A DNA stretch of 28,078 nucleotides from CAYQEC01 sp964569015 (lineage in GTDB: Bacteria; Actinomycetota; Acidimicrobiia; Spongiisociales; UBA5794): NCBI GenBank assembly GCA_964569015.1, contig CAZMSN010000024.1:1-28078 (forward strand), in the 5' to 3' direction. Numbering within the stretch: the stretch's first letter is position 1; each line of letters begins with the position of its first letter. The notes beneath the pieces were generated by a model that was not told the origin of the DNA, ran no database searches, and saw only the letters and a list, made by a program, of their open reading frames with translations. Made by a program: the position numbers and the translations under genes. Positions 15,394-24,080 of this stretch are shown here, piece by piece.

Positions 15394-15902
15394 GGCGTCC
15401 ACCCACGACGCCGCCGGTCACCAATGAGGCGTGTGACAACTGGAAGCACGACGGATGCGAGGATCACGTTGTACACCGCAGGGAGCAGCATGTGTCTGAC
15501 CACCACGGGATTGCTGAGGATTCGCTGCCCAAACAGGGTAGCTGCAACCGCGAACAACGATTGTCCCAGCACGGTCAGCAGGAACACCCCGGTGGCCACG
15601 ACGAGCGGCCCGTCGTCGGCTCGATCACGAGCTCGCCACGTCAGGTGGACGACAACGGTGTAGGACATCGCCCACAGCCCGAGAGCCGACCCCCCGAGCA
15701 GGTCGAGGAGCAGGCCGGCGGTGAACCCGACCAGCAGCGCCGGCTCGGCATCGAGGTAGCGGGCACATCCGATGACGACGAGCAGAACCAGCGCGGGCGA
15801 CGAGCCGAACGGTTGGATGCGCCCGGCCCCGAAGGCCGACGTCTGGATGACAACGGTGGTGACCACCAGCGCGATCGCGAGCCCGACGGCGCGTCGATTC
15901 AC
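15390..15902 (-). CDS. mreD: Rod shape-determining protein MreD
   Basis: A 170-residue integral membrane protein with about five or six hydrophobic helices, typical of MreD, an elongasome member with no known enzymatic activity. Sequence conservation in the family is weak. The call rests on hydrophobicity, length, the segment GFTAGLLLDLLGGSALGLWA (common to MreD), and position between mreC and PBP2. The GTG at 15902 overlaps the mreC stop as GTGA. A longer frame to 15977 would run into mreC. Confidence 0.9.
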   Translation of the reverse strand: MNRRAVGLAIALVVTTVVIQTSAFGAGRIQPFGSSPALVLLVVIGCARYLDAEPALLVGFTAGLLLDLLGGSALGLWAMSYTVVVHLTWRARDRADDGPLVVATGVFLLTVLGQSLFAVAATLFGQRILSNPVVVRHMLLPAVYNVILASVVLPVVTRLIGDRRRRGWTP

Positions 15903-16783
15903 GGAATGAAACCCGGGCCGCCGGGAAAGCCTTCGGCCGGCACTTCGTCGAGAGCGCCGGCGTCGAGCGGCGACCACCCGACGATCACCTTGACGAAGTC
16001 GAGCTGGGACATCTCCACCAGAGGCTCGACACGCGTGATGAGGGCGAACCCGGCTTCGCTGGAGGCCGTTTCGATGACGAGGCCGACGGGGATGCCTTGC
16101 GGGAATCGACTCCCAGAGGTGACCAGCAGATCACCGGCAGCGACCGGATCCTCCGCCTGGAACATCTTCAGGCTCAACTCTGTCGTCTGACCTTCGACGA
16201 TGCCGGTCTCGTTCGTGGACGTGTCGCGGACTCCAACGCCGAAGCGGGGGTCGGTGAGCAGGCGCACTCGCGCCGAGTCCTCGAAGGCGAGGTCGATGCG
16301 TCCGACGAGCCCGTTCTCGTCGATCACCGCATCCCCCACCGAGATCCCGTCGTTCGTTCCCTTCTCGATCCAGCGGATCTGATCGAAGTCGCTCGATCCC
16401 GGCGACGCGATGCGAGCCGAGACAGCGGGAAGATCACCGGGGACCTCGAGGTCGTTCAGCTTCTCCAGTTCGGCCAGCCGGGCCTCGGTGGCGGCGATAT
16501 CACGCACCTTGGCCTCCAACTCCGCGACCTGAGCCCGCAACCGCTCGTTCTCGTCGCGCAGACCCGCGATGTTCGAGATGCCATCGATGAAGCCCACCAC
16601 CGGCCGGGTCGCCGCCGACACGGCACGCTGCAACGGGGAGAACAGTGTCTGGGCACCTTCCCGCATGGTGGTGCCGATCCCCGCGCCCTCCGCCCGAACG
16701 TCGAAGGTGGCGAGAAGGAAGGAGATGATGAGCAGTCCCAGGAGCAGAAAGGTCGACCTATCGAATCTTCGGAACGAAAACAT
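15899..16783 (-). CDS. mreC: Rod shape-determining protein MreC
   Basis: A 294-residue bitopic protein that scaffolds PBP2/RodA outside the membrane. One membrane segment lies at about 11-27. A coiled coil follows at about 70-105 (LRDENERLRAQVAELEAKV). Then comes the beta-barrel domain with ARIASPGSSDF, GISVGDAVIDENGLVGRI and VRLLTDPRFGVGV. Length and layout are normal. It lies 27 bases after mreB. The ribosome site GGAAGG is close to the ATG. Confidence 0.94.
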   Translation of the reverse strand: MFSFRRFDRSTFLLLGLLIISFLLATFDVRAEGAGIGTTMREGAQTLFSPLQRAVSAATRPVVGFIDGISNIAGLRDENERLRAQVAELEAKVRDIAATEARLAELEKLNDLEVPGDLPAVSARIASPGSSDFDQIRWIEKGTNDGISVGDAVIDENGLVGRIDLAFEDSARVRLLTDPRFGVGVRDTSTNETGIVEGQTTELSLKMFQAEDPVAAGDLLVTSGSRFPQGIPVGLVIETASSEAGFALITRVEPLVEMSQLDFVKVIVGWSPLDAGALDEVPAEGFPGGPGFIP

Positions 16784-16810
16784 CAGCCTTCCCGGCTGCT
16801 CGTTGCCGGA

Positions 16811-17845
16811 TCAGTGGCGACCACTCGACGACAGCACGACGTGGAGCACATCGAATTCCTCGAGGCAGGCGCCCGACCCCAGCACCACAGACTGGAGGGG
16901 ATGCTCGGCGGTGATGATCGGCATTCCCGTCTCGTTGGCGACCCGCAGGTCGAGCCCTCGCAACAGAGCCCCGCCCCCGGTGAGCACGATTCCGCGATCC
17001 ATGACGTCTGCTGCGAGCTCCGGCGGCGTCTTGTCGAGTGTGAACTTGATGGCGTCGACGATCTGAGCCACCGGCTCCTCGATGGCTTCCCTCGCCTCGG
17101 CGCTCGAGAGCACAACGGTCTTGGGAAGCCCGGTGACGAGATCGCGTCCACGCACCTCGGCGGCCGGCTCGTCCGCGTAGGGCCAGGCGGAGCCGATCGC
17201 CATCTTGACCTGCTCGGCGGTGCGCTCACCGAGCATGAGGTTGTACTCCTTCTTCACCCAATTGATGATGGCCTCATCGAGCTCGTCTCCTCCGATGCGG
17301 GTGCTCTTCGAGACCACGATTCCGCCCAGCGAGATCACCGCCACCTCGGTCGTGCCGCCTCCCATGTCGACCACCATCGAGCCGGACGGCTCGTGCACCG
17401 GGAGCCCGACGCCGATCGCTGCAGCCATCGGCTCTTCGATCGTGTATGCCCGGCGGGCTCCGGCGTGATAGGCGGCTTCCTCGACGGCACGGCGCTCGAC
17501 CGCGGTGATGCCGGAGGGAACGCAGATCACGATGCGGGGACGTGCCGCGAACCGGCGGTTGTGCACCTTGTTGATGAAGTAGCGCAGCATCTTCTCGGTG
17601 ATGTCGAAGTCGGCGATGACACCGCTGCGCAGGGGACGGATCGCCTGGATGTACGACGGCGTGCGCCCGATCATCCGCTTCGCCTCCATGCCGACCTCGA
17701 GCGGACGGTTGTCCCGGGTGTTGACCGCAACCACCGACGGCTCGTTGAGCACGATCCCCATGCCGCGCACGAACACGAGGAAATTGGAGGTGCCGAGATC
17801 GATCGCCATGTCCCGCCCGGCGAACGAGAAGAGGTTGTTCAGCAT
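16811..17845 (-). CDS. mreB: Actin-like rod shape protein MreB
   Basis: MreB forms membrane-bound filaments that orient wall synthesis. The 344-residue protein has the nucleotide-binding motifs DLGTSNFLV (phosphate 1), DMGGGTTEVAVISLGG (phosphate 2) and LTGGGALLRG (adenosine), plus IEEPMAAAIG. Its presence with mreCD, PBP2 and rodA predicts rod-shaped growth by lateral wall insertion. The ATG at 17845 has only a weak AGG upstream. Confidence 0.97.
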   Translation of the reverse strand: MLNNLFSFAGRDMAIDLGTSNFLVFVRGMGIVLNEPSVVAVNTRDNRPLEVGMEAKRMIGRTPSYIQAIRPLRSGVIADFDITEKMLRYFINKVHNRRFAARPRIVICVPSGITAVERRAVEEAAYHAGARRAYTIEEPMAAAIGVGLPVHEPSGSMVVDMGGGTTEVAVISLGGIVVSKSTRIGGDELDEAIINWVKKEYNLMLGERTAEQVKMAIGSAWPYADEPAAEVRGRDLVTGLPKTVVLSSAEAREAIEEPVAQIVDAIKFTLDKTPPELAADVMDRGIVLTGGGALLRGLDLRVANETGMPIITAEHPLQSVVLGSGACLEEFDVLHVVLSSSGRH

Positions 17846-17873
17846 GATCGCCTACGCTCGTGAGAGTGATTGC

Positions 17874-17879
17874 AGTCTA
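17874..17879 (-). promoter_or_regulatory. Possible -10 box of the mreB operon (TAGACT)
   Basis: TAGACT on the minus strand lies 28 bases before the mreB ATG, in the gap after ndk. A second candidate, TACCCT (17882-17887), lies inside the 11-base string GGAGGGTACCG that also occurs before the ProA-like gene. No good -35 was found. Confidence 0.35.
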
Positions 17880-17951
17880 GGAGGGTACCGGAGAACGTCC
17901 ATCAATGCGCCGCCCCTCGGCGTGGAGGCCGATTGTGGGCCGGGAGTGCGA

Positions 17952-18356
17952 TCAGGCGAAGAAGAGAGCCAGCTCCCGGGAAGCGCTGGCCGGGGAATCC
18001 GATCCGTGGACGATGTTGTTGGTGATCACGAGCCCATAGTCGCCCCGCAGGGTCCCCGGAGGCGCCTCCACCGGATTGGTGGGGCCCATCAGCGTCCGCG
18101 CCACTGAGATCGCCGTTTCGCCGGACCATTCCATGGCGACCACCGGACCGCTGGTGATGAAGCTCACCAGCTCTCCGAAGAACGGCTTGCCCTCGTGTTC
18201 GGCGTAGTGGCGTCTCGCCAGGTCCTCGTCGATCGTCAGCATCCGCATCTTCTCCAGCGTGAGTCCCTTGCGCTCGAACCGGGAAACGACCTCTCCGATG
18301 AGCCCGCGCACCACGCCGTCGGGTTTGACCATCACAAACGTGTGCTCGATTGCCAT
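17952..18356 (-). CDS. ndk: Nucleoside diphosphate kinase
   Basis: Ndk moves the gamma phosphate of ATP to other nucleoside diphosphates through a phosphohistidine. The 134-residue protein begins HTFVMVKPDGVVRGLIG and carries the active-site H117 in NIVHGSD. Length is normal. The ATG at 18356 has GGAGG 6 bases upstream. Confidence 0.98.
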   Translation of the reverse strand: MAIEHTFVMVKPDGVVRGLIGEVVSRFERKGLTLEKMRMLTIDEDLARRHYAEHEGKPFFGELVSFITSGPVVAMEWSGETAISVARTLMGPTNPVEAPPGTLRGDYGLVITNNIVHGSDSPASASRELALFFA

Positions 18357-18390
18357 GGGAAACCTCCGCGGGAGCCATCCGCACGCCGGG

Positions 18391-18396
18391 ATGCTA
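18391..18396 (-). promoter_or_regulatory. Possible -10 box of ndk (TAGCAT)
   Basis: TAGCAT on the minus strand lies 34 bases before the ndk ATG, in the 72-base gap after folC. No clear -35 is present, so this is weak. Confidence 0.25.
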
Positions 18397-18428
18397 GCCG
18401 AGCCGGCTCACCGAACCGTTGCCGGGGG

Positions 18429-19793
18429 TCACTCCGATCCCAGAAACCAGTGGGGATCGGCCTCGAATCTGTGATGCGCCGGCGACGAGGAGCGGCTCCT
18501 CGCCAGGCCGAGAGCGATCCTGGCCTCCCCGACGACGTACAAGGAGCCGGCGACGACCACCGAACCTGTGCTCCCGGCCAGCTCGGTGGCCCTGGCGAGG
18601 GCATCGGCGACGGTGGAACGGATCTCGATGGGAAGGTCCTCCGGAGCGATGTCGGCGAGAGCTGCCGCGACCCGTTCGGGGACGATGGCGCTGGGATCGG
18701 CCGCCGCCGTCACCACGACCCGGTCCACGAGTGGGAGCAGCGGCTCGGCCAACGCCCCCGGGTCGCGGCCCTCCCTCACCCCGATGACCAGCACCCAGTG
18801 CTCTCCCGTGATCTCCGTGTCGATGGCCTGTGCCAGACCGGCGAAGCCCTGCTCGTTGTGTGCACCGTCCACCAGGATGAGCGGCCGCTCACGGACGATC
18901 TCGAGCCTCCCAGGTGAGGTGACCGCGGCGGCGGCTTCGGTTACCGCAGCCGGATCGAGGGCGCGCTCGAAGAACGCCTCGCATGTCGCGGTGGCGGTCG
19001 CCATGTGATCGACCTGGTGGCGACCGTGGAGGTGCAGTTCCAGATCCTCGTAGCGGTCGTAGATACCGTCGATGGAGAACCGCCACCCCTGCGGCGACAG
19101 CTCGACGTCCTCAACCGCGAAGTCGATGCCGGTTCGCAGCCAGCGGGCGCCTTCCTCGCGGACCCTCGCTTCCGCTGCGCTCTCGGCCTCCGGACCGAGC
19201 TTCCCGGTGACGAGGGTGCCCTCGCGTTTGAGGATGGCAGCCTTCTCGGCTCCGATCTCGCGCAGGGTCTCGCCGAGATATGCGACGTGGTCGCGGGCCA
19301 CCCCGGTGATCACGGAAACGGCCGCCTCGACGACGTTGGTGGCATCGAGCCTGCCGCCCAATCCGACCTCGACGACGGCGACATCGACCGCTTCGCCGGC
19401 GAAGGCCTCGAAGGCAACTGCGGTCGTGAGTTCGAAGTAGGTGATCCCGTGCTCGCTGTGCTGTTCGTACAGGTCGGCAAACGGCGCCACGTCTGCCACC
19501 GCGACCGCGAGCCGATCGCGCGTCATCGTGGCTCCGCCGATCCCGAATCGCTCTTCCACGTGATGGAGATGGGGTGAGACGAACGTGCCGACCGTCAGTC
19601 CATGGGCGCCGAGCAAGTCGGCCACCATGCGGACGGTGGTCGTCTTGCCGTTGGTGCCGGCGACATGGATCACCGGGTATCGCCGGTGGGGATCTCCCAG
19701 GATTGCCAGGAGACCGCAAATCGTCTCCAGGCCGGGCCGAATGCCATATCCACGGTGCCGTTCGAGGTAGGCAACCGCCGTCTCGTAGTCCAT
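18429..19793 (-). CDS. folC: Folylpolyglutamate synthase / dihydrofolate synthase FolC
   Basis: FolC adds glutamate to dihydropteroate and to folates, using ATP. The 454-residue protein has the Mur-ligase-like P-loop HVAGTNGKTTTV, the folate-loop motif SPHLHHVEERF, VVEVGLGGRLDATNVV, and the C-terminal-domain motif LVDGAHNEQG. The ATG at 19793 gives the usual N-terminus (YETAVAYLERH). It has no obvious ribosome site and lies 29 bases after the valS stop. The open frame continues upstream into valS without similarity. Confidence 0.95.
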   Translation of the reverse strand: MDYETAVAYLERHRGYGIRPGLETICGLLAILGDPHRRYPVIHVAGTNGKTTTVRMVADLLGAHGLTVGTFVSPHLHHVEERFGIGGATMTRDRLAVAVADVAPFADLYEQHSEHGITYFELTTAVAFEAFAGEAVDVAVVEVGLGGRLDATNVVEAAVSVITGVARDHVAYLGETLREIGAEKAAILKREGTLVTGKLGPEAESAAEARVREEGARWLRTGIDFAVEDVELSPQGWRFSIDGIYDRYEDLELHLHGRHQVDHMATATATCEAFFERALDPAAVTEAAAAVTSPGRLEIVRERPLILVDGAHNEQGFAGLAQAIDTEITGEHWVLVIGVREGRDPGALAEPLLPLVDRVVVTAAADPSAIVPERVAAALADIAPEDLPIEIRSTVADALARATELAGSTGSVVVAGSLYVVGEARIALGLARSRSSSPAHHRFEADPHWFLGSE

Positions 19794-19822
19794 GGGCGCG
19801 ATGGGTGAGGTGTCCAGGGCTG

Positions 19823-22420
19823 CTATCCGAGCTCTGCGAGTTGAGTGCGGAGACGCTCGAGCTTGGCGTCGAACTCGGCCAGCTTGCTCTCCTCCTTGGC
19901 GACAACGTCTGCGGGGGCCTTCTCGCGGAAGCTGGGACTCTCGAGCTTGCCGCGCGATCTGGCCTCGAGCCGCTCCAGCTCGGTGATGGCCTTCTCGAGA
20001 CGCGGCCGCTCGGCGGCCACGTCGATGACCCCGCCAAGTGGAACGAACGCTTGCAGGTTTCCTGCCGTCATCCTGGTGTGGCCCGCCAGCTCGGCGGGGG
20101 CACCCTGGTATGCCGCATCCACCCGGGCGAGTGCGGCGAGCTGGCGCCGCCACCATTCCCCGGCAACCCCGTCGGGGTCATCAACCAACAACGAGAGAGG
20201 GCGCCGCGGCCCGAGCTGGTGCTCGGAGCGGAATCGACGCACCGCGGCGACGATGCTCTGCAACTCGTCGATGCCGGCCGGCCGAGCCACCGAAGGTGGA
20301 GCCGGCCAGGTCGAGGTGGCGAGCATCGATCCATCGCCGAGCTCGCTCCACAGCTCCTCGGTGACAAACGGAATCACCGGATGGAAGTACTTGAGGAGAT
20401 CTCGCAGCACCACGCCGAGAGTCTGCGTCGTGGCCTGCGAGCGCTGCTCGTCTCGCAGATTGGACTTGGCCATCTCCAGGTACCAGTCGAACACCTCGGC
20501 CCAAGCGAAGTTGTACAGGAGGCCAATCGCGTCCGAGAAGCGGTACTCGTCGAGCATGGCGTCGTAGACGGCCCCGACGTCGTTGAGACGCCAGAGCACC
20601 CAGGCATCCTCCGGGCCGGGATCCTCTGGGTAGCCGCCGTTCTCTGGGACCTCGGTGACACCCCCATGCTCGACGGCGAACCGGACGGCATTCCACACTT
20701 TGTTCCCGAAGCGGCGCGAGGCGTCGATCCATTCCTCGTTGAGGGGAATATCGTGCCCGGGGGCCGCCGACTGCACGAGGGTCAGCCGGACGGAATCGGC
20801 TCCGTAGCGTGCGACCAGCTCCAGGGGATCGAGGGCGTTGCCGCCCGATTTCGACATCTTGCGCCCCTCGACGTCCCGGACGAGGCCGTGGATGACCACG
20901 TCGGCAAAGGGCTCGGTACCCATGAAGTGCAGGCCCATCATCAGCATGCGCGCAACCCAGAAGTAGATGATGTCGAAGCCGGTGACCAGCACGTCGGTTG
21001 GGTAGAACCGCTCGAGATCGTCGGATCGGACCGGCCAGCCCAGGGTCGAGAAGGGCCACAACGCCGACGAGAACCAGGTATCGAGAACGTCCTCCTCCGC
21101 CCGCAATGCAGCGCCGGTGCACTTGGGACACTGCGACGGCTCTTCCCTCGACACGATGACCTCATCACAGTCCTCGCAGTACCACGCCGGGATACGATGG
21201 CCCCACCAGAGCTGGCGGCTGATGCACCAGTCGCGCAGGTTCTCCATCCAGTGGTGATAGCTCTTCGCCCAGCGTTCCGGCACGAATCGTGTGGCACCGG
21301 CCCTCACCGCCTCGACGGCCGGTCCTACCAGCGGCGCCACTCGGACAAACCACTGCAGCGACAGCATCGGCTCGACCACTGTGCCGCACCGCGAGCAATG
21401 TCCGACCGAGTGGTGGTGGTCCTCGATCTTGACGAGATAGCCCTCCCGTTTCAGGTTGTGGCGCAGCGTTTCTCTCGCCTCGTAGCGATCGAGTCCGGCG
21501 AACCGCCCACCTGCATCGGTGATGTTGGCCTCGGTGTCGATGACGACGACAGATGCGAGGTGGTGGCGCTCGCCGATCTCGAAATCAACAGGATCGTGGG
21601 CCGGCGTCACCTTGACCGCCCCGGTTCCGAACTCGGGGTCGACCGCCTCGTCGGCCACCACGGGGATGACGCGATCAATCAGAGGAAGCCGCACCGTCTC
21701 GCCGATGGCGTCGTGGTAGCGGGGATCGGTGGGATGCACTGCCACCGCGGTGTCTCCCAGCATCGTCTCGGCCCGGGTGGTGGCCACGGTGATGCCGCCT
21801 TCCCGGTCGACGAACGGGTACGTGATGTACACGAGCTCACCGACCTCGTCCTCGTACTCGACCTCGATGTCGGAGAGGGCGGTGTGACAGCGGGGACACC
21901 AGTTGGTGATGCGGTTCCCTCGGTAGATGAGGCCTTCCTCGTACAGCCTGACGAACACCTCGCGAACCGCGTCGGAGAGCCCATCGTCGAGGGTGAATCG
22001 CTCCCGAGTCCAGTCGGTGGAGAAGCCCATGGCCCGGATCTGCGCGGTGATCGTTCCTCCGGCCCTGGCCTTCCACTCCCACACCCGCTTGGTGAACGCG
22101 TCTCGTCCGAGGTCGTGGCGGCTCAGACCTTCGGCGGCCAGCTCTCGCTCGACGACGTTCTGGGTGGCAATCCCGGCATGATCCGAGCCAGGGAGCCAGA
22201 GGGCGGCATAGCCCTGCATGCGCCTGCGACGCACGATCGCGTCCTGGATCGACATGTTGAGGGCGTGCCCCATGTGGAGCACCCCGGTCACGTTCGGCGG
22301 GGGGATGACGATCGAGAAGGGCTCGCCCTCGGGGTTCACCTCCGGCCGGAAGGCACCGGCCTCCTCCCAGACGTGATACCAGCGTGCCTCGATGGCGACC
22401 GGGTCGTACGTCGATTCCAT
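19823..22420 (-). CDS. valS: Valyl-tRNA synthetase
   Basis: A class I aminoacyl-tRNA synthetase of 865 residues that charges tRNA-Val. It carries HMGH (49-52, the HIGH motif) within PPNVTGVLHMGHALN and KMSKS in GRKMSKSGGN near 530. The editing domain with TTRAETMLGDTAVAV lies between them, with WCPRC and CSRC zinc motifs on either side. The C-terminal coiled-coil arm occupies about the last 65 residues (ITELERLEARSRGKLES). The ATG at 22420 has only a distant GAGGGG upstream. A 375-base gap separates it from clpX, so it probably has its own promoter. Its downstream neighbour is folC, as in other actinobacteria. Confidence 0.97.
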   Translation of the reverse strand: MESTYDPVAIEARWYHVWEEAGAFRPEVNPEGEPFSIVIPPPNVTGVLHMGHALNMSIQDAIVRRRRMQGYAALWLPGSDHAGIATQNVVERELAAEGLSRHDLGRDAFTKRVWEWKARAGGTITAQIRAMGFSTDWTRERFTLDDGLSDAVREVFVRLYEEGLIYRGNRITNWCPRCHTALSDIEVEYEDEVGELVYITYPFVDREGGITVATTRAETMLGDTAVAVHPTDPRYHDAIGETVRLPLIDRVIPVVADEAVDPEFGTGAVKVTPAHDPVDFEIGERHHLASVVVIDTEANITDAGGRFAGLDRYEARETLRHNLKREGYLVKIEDHHHSVGHCSRCGTVVEPMLSLQWFVRVAPLVGPAVEAVRAGATRFVPERWAKSYHHWMENLRDWCISRQLWWGHRIPAWYCEDCDEVIVSREEPSQCPKCTGAALRAEEDVLDTWFSSALWPFSTLGWPVRSDDLERFYPTDVLVTGFDIIYFWVARMLMMGLHFMGTEPFADVVIHGLVRDVEGRKMSKSGGNALDPLELVARYGADSVRLTLVQSAAPGHDIPLNEEWIDASRRFGNKVWNAVRFAVEHGGVTEVPENGGYPEDPGPEDAWVLWRLNDVGAVYDAMLDEYRFSDAIGLLYNFAWAEVFDWYLEMAKSNLRDEQRSQATTQTLGVVLRDLLKYFHPVIPFVTEELWSELGDGSMLATSTWPAPPSVARPAGIDELQSIVAAVRRFRSEHQLGPRRPLSLLVDDPDGVAGEWWRRQLAALARVDAAYQGAPAELAGHTRMTAGNLQAFVPLGGVIDVAAERPRLEKAITELERLEARSRGKLESPSFREKAPADVVAKEESKLAEFDAKLERLRTQLAELG

Positions 22421-22795
22421 GGCGTGCTGCGATCCCCTCGATCGTCGGGGCGGCCGATGTTACCGCGGCCGTTGCCGGCCTCTGGGATCGCGGTCGATCC
22501 AGGAGATCGCGAAGAGATGCGTCGACGCTGAAGAACCCCCGAAACGGGACACCCGGTTGGCTCCCCCGCCGCTTCCGGATGTCCCGTCCTAGTTCCCCCC
22601 ACTTGCTCGATTCTCACTGGCCCGCCGCCTTGAGCACGCGTGCGGTTGCCTTCCCCACGCGCAATCTATGATCACGCTCAGTGGTTGCCCAGACACAAAC
22701 AGTGCTTTCCGAATGGACTAGTCACCGCACCGCCCGATCGTAACGCCAAACGAGCAAGACGTGGAGGAGGAATCGGCGCAGAGCGGCACGACGGC
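22421..22795. other. Structured intergenic region between clpX and valS
   Basis: There is no gene I can support in these 375 bases. They contain a 13-bp stem (22544-22587), a smaller hairpin (22482-22502, GGATCG/CGATCC arms) and, on the plus strand, a good -10-like TATGAT at 22667-22672. I found no leader peptide rich in valine codons and no complete T-box. Confidence 0.5.
22544..22587 (-). ncRNA. Strong stem-loop, possible valS leader or small RNA
   Basis: Arms at 22544-22556 and 22575-22587 pair over 13 bp around an 18-base loop. Read from the minus strand the single imperfect position is a G-U wobble; from the plus strand it is a C-A mismatch. That favours a minus-strand RNA, that is, the valS leader or clpX trailer. 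The flanking GAAC and GTTC could extend it. No T run follows, so it is not a standard terminator. The function is unknown. Confidence 0.45.
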
Positions 22796-24067
22796 CTAGG
22801 CGCTGCGCTCCTGCGCCTCACCCGAGGTGAGGTCCTGCACCGGTACCAGGGCCGGATTGACTCGGTCGCGCACCACATGCTCGTCGATCACGACCCGAGC
22901 GACATCGGCTCGCGCCGGCAACTCGTACATCGTGTCGAGCAGCACCTCTTCCATGATGGCGCGCAGGCCACGAGCACCGGTCCCCTGCTTCATCGCCCGC
23001 CCGGCGATCTCATGCATCGCCTCGTCGGTGACGACCAGCTCGACGCCGTCCATCTCAAAGAAACGGGCGTACTGCCGAACGAGCGCGTTCTTCGGCTCGG
23101 TCAGAACGCGAACCAACGAATCCTGGTCGAGGTCGTCGACGGTGGCCACGACCGGCAGCCGGCCGATGAACTCCGGAATCAGCCCGAAGCTGATCAGGTC
23201 CTCGGGCATCACCTTCGAGAGCACCTCACCACTACGGCCCTGCGCTGCCGATCGCACATCGGCGCCGAATCCCACGGTGTTCTCGCCGATCCGACTCTTG
23301 ATGACGTGCTCGAGCCCGGCGAACGCCCCCCCGCACAGGAACAGCATGTTGGTCGTGTCGATCTGGAGGAACTCCTGATGGGGGTGCTTCCTGCCCCCCT
23401 GGGGCGGCACGGAGGCCACGGTGCCCTCGAGAATCTTCAGGAGCGCCTGCTGGACGCCCTCGCCCGAGACGTCCCGAGTGATCGACGGGTTCTCGGCCTT
23501 GCGGGCGATCTTGTCGATCTCATCGATGTAGATGATGCCGCTCTCGGCTCGCTTGATATCGAAATCTGCGGCCTGGATCAGCTTGAGGAGAATGTTCTCG
23601 ACATCCTCACCCACGTAGCCGGCCTCCGTGAGAGCGGTGGCGTCGGCGATGGCGAACGGCACGTTGAGAAGGCGAGCAAGCGTTTGGGCCATCAGGGTCT
23701 TGCCTACGCCCGTCGGGCCGATCATCAGGATGTTCGACTTCTGGAGCTCGACGTCGTCATCCTTGGCGCGCTGGCCGGCGCGAACCCGCTTGTAGTGGTT
23801 GTAGACCGCCACCGCGAGAATCCGCTTGGCACGGTCTTGCCCAACCACGTATGAGTCGAGGAAGTCGAAGACCTCGTGCGGCTTGGGGAGCTCGGTGAAG
23901 GCCACCTCTTCGGTGTCGGCGAGCTCTTCCTCGATGATCTCGTTGCACAGCTCGATGCACTCGTCACAGATGTAGACGCCGGGACCGGCAATCAGCTTCT
24001 TGACCTGTTTCTGCGATTTGCCGCAGAAGCTGCACTTGAGCAGCTCGCTGCCTTCGTACTTTGCCAA
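22796..24067 (-). CDS. clpX: ATP-dependent Clp protease ATP-binding subunit ClpX
   Basis: The AAA+ unfoldase that feeds substrates to ClpP. The 423-residue protein has the N-terminal zinc-binding domain (C12, C15, C34, C37), Walker A GPTGVGKT at 117-124, and the pore loop GYVGEDV. Walker B is IIYIDEIDKI and the RKH loop is GGRKHPHQ. The start is a TTG at 24067: it gives the conserved N-terminus AKYEGSELLKCSFCGKS and has GGGGAGA 7 bases upstream. It follows clpP by 13 bases. Confidence 0.97.
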   Translation of the reverse strand: MAKYEGSELLKCSFCGKSQKQVKKLIAGPGVYICDECIELCNEIIEEELADTEEVAFTELPKPHEVFDFLDSYVVGQDRAKRILAVAVYNHYKRVRAGQRAKDDDVELQKSNILMIGPTGVGKTLMAQTLARLLNVPFAIADATALTEAGYVGEDVENILLKLIQAADFDIKRAESGIIYIDEIDKIARKAENPSITRDVSGEGVQQALLKILEGTVASVPPQGGRKHPHQEFLQIDTTNMLFLCGGAFAGLEHVIKSRIGENTVGFGADVRSAAQGRSGEVLSKVMPEDLISFGLIPEFIGRLPVVATVDDLDQDSLVRVLTEPKNALVRQYARFFEMDGVELVVTDEAMHEIAGRAMKQGTGARGLRAIMEEVLLDTMYELPARADVARVVIDEHVVRDRVNPALVPVQDLTSGEAQERSA

Positions 24068-24080
24068 GCTTCGCTCTCCC

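Noticed and set aside
22457..22470. T-box-like string (TTACCGCGG) in the valS upstream region
   Set aside because: It is on the plus strand, opposite to valS. On the minus strand the nearest candidate (TGGATCGACCGCG, 22490-22502) has an insertion in the T-box core and would not match a valine tRNA acceptor end.
19574..22531. 985-residue plus-strand open frame antisense to valS and folC
   Set aside because: Very long, but fully explained as a shadow of valS and folC; the translation has no recognisable domain.
22544..22587. Resemblance to a c-di-AMP (ydaO) riboswitch core (GGGGGAGCCAACC)
   Set aside because: The rest of the conserved core and the following paired regions are missing.
22336..22617. 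93-residue minus-strand frame upstream of valS
   Set aside because: No ribosome site, low-complexity arginine/glycine/serine translation, and it overlaps the valS start in another frame.
22640..23854. 404-residue plus-strand frame starting in the clpX-valS gap
   Set aside because: It lies almost wholly antisense to clpX. The TATGAT box before it is noted, but there is no evidence for a protein.
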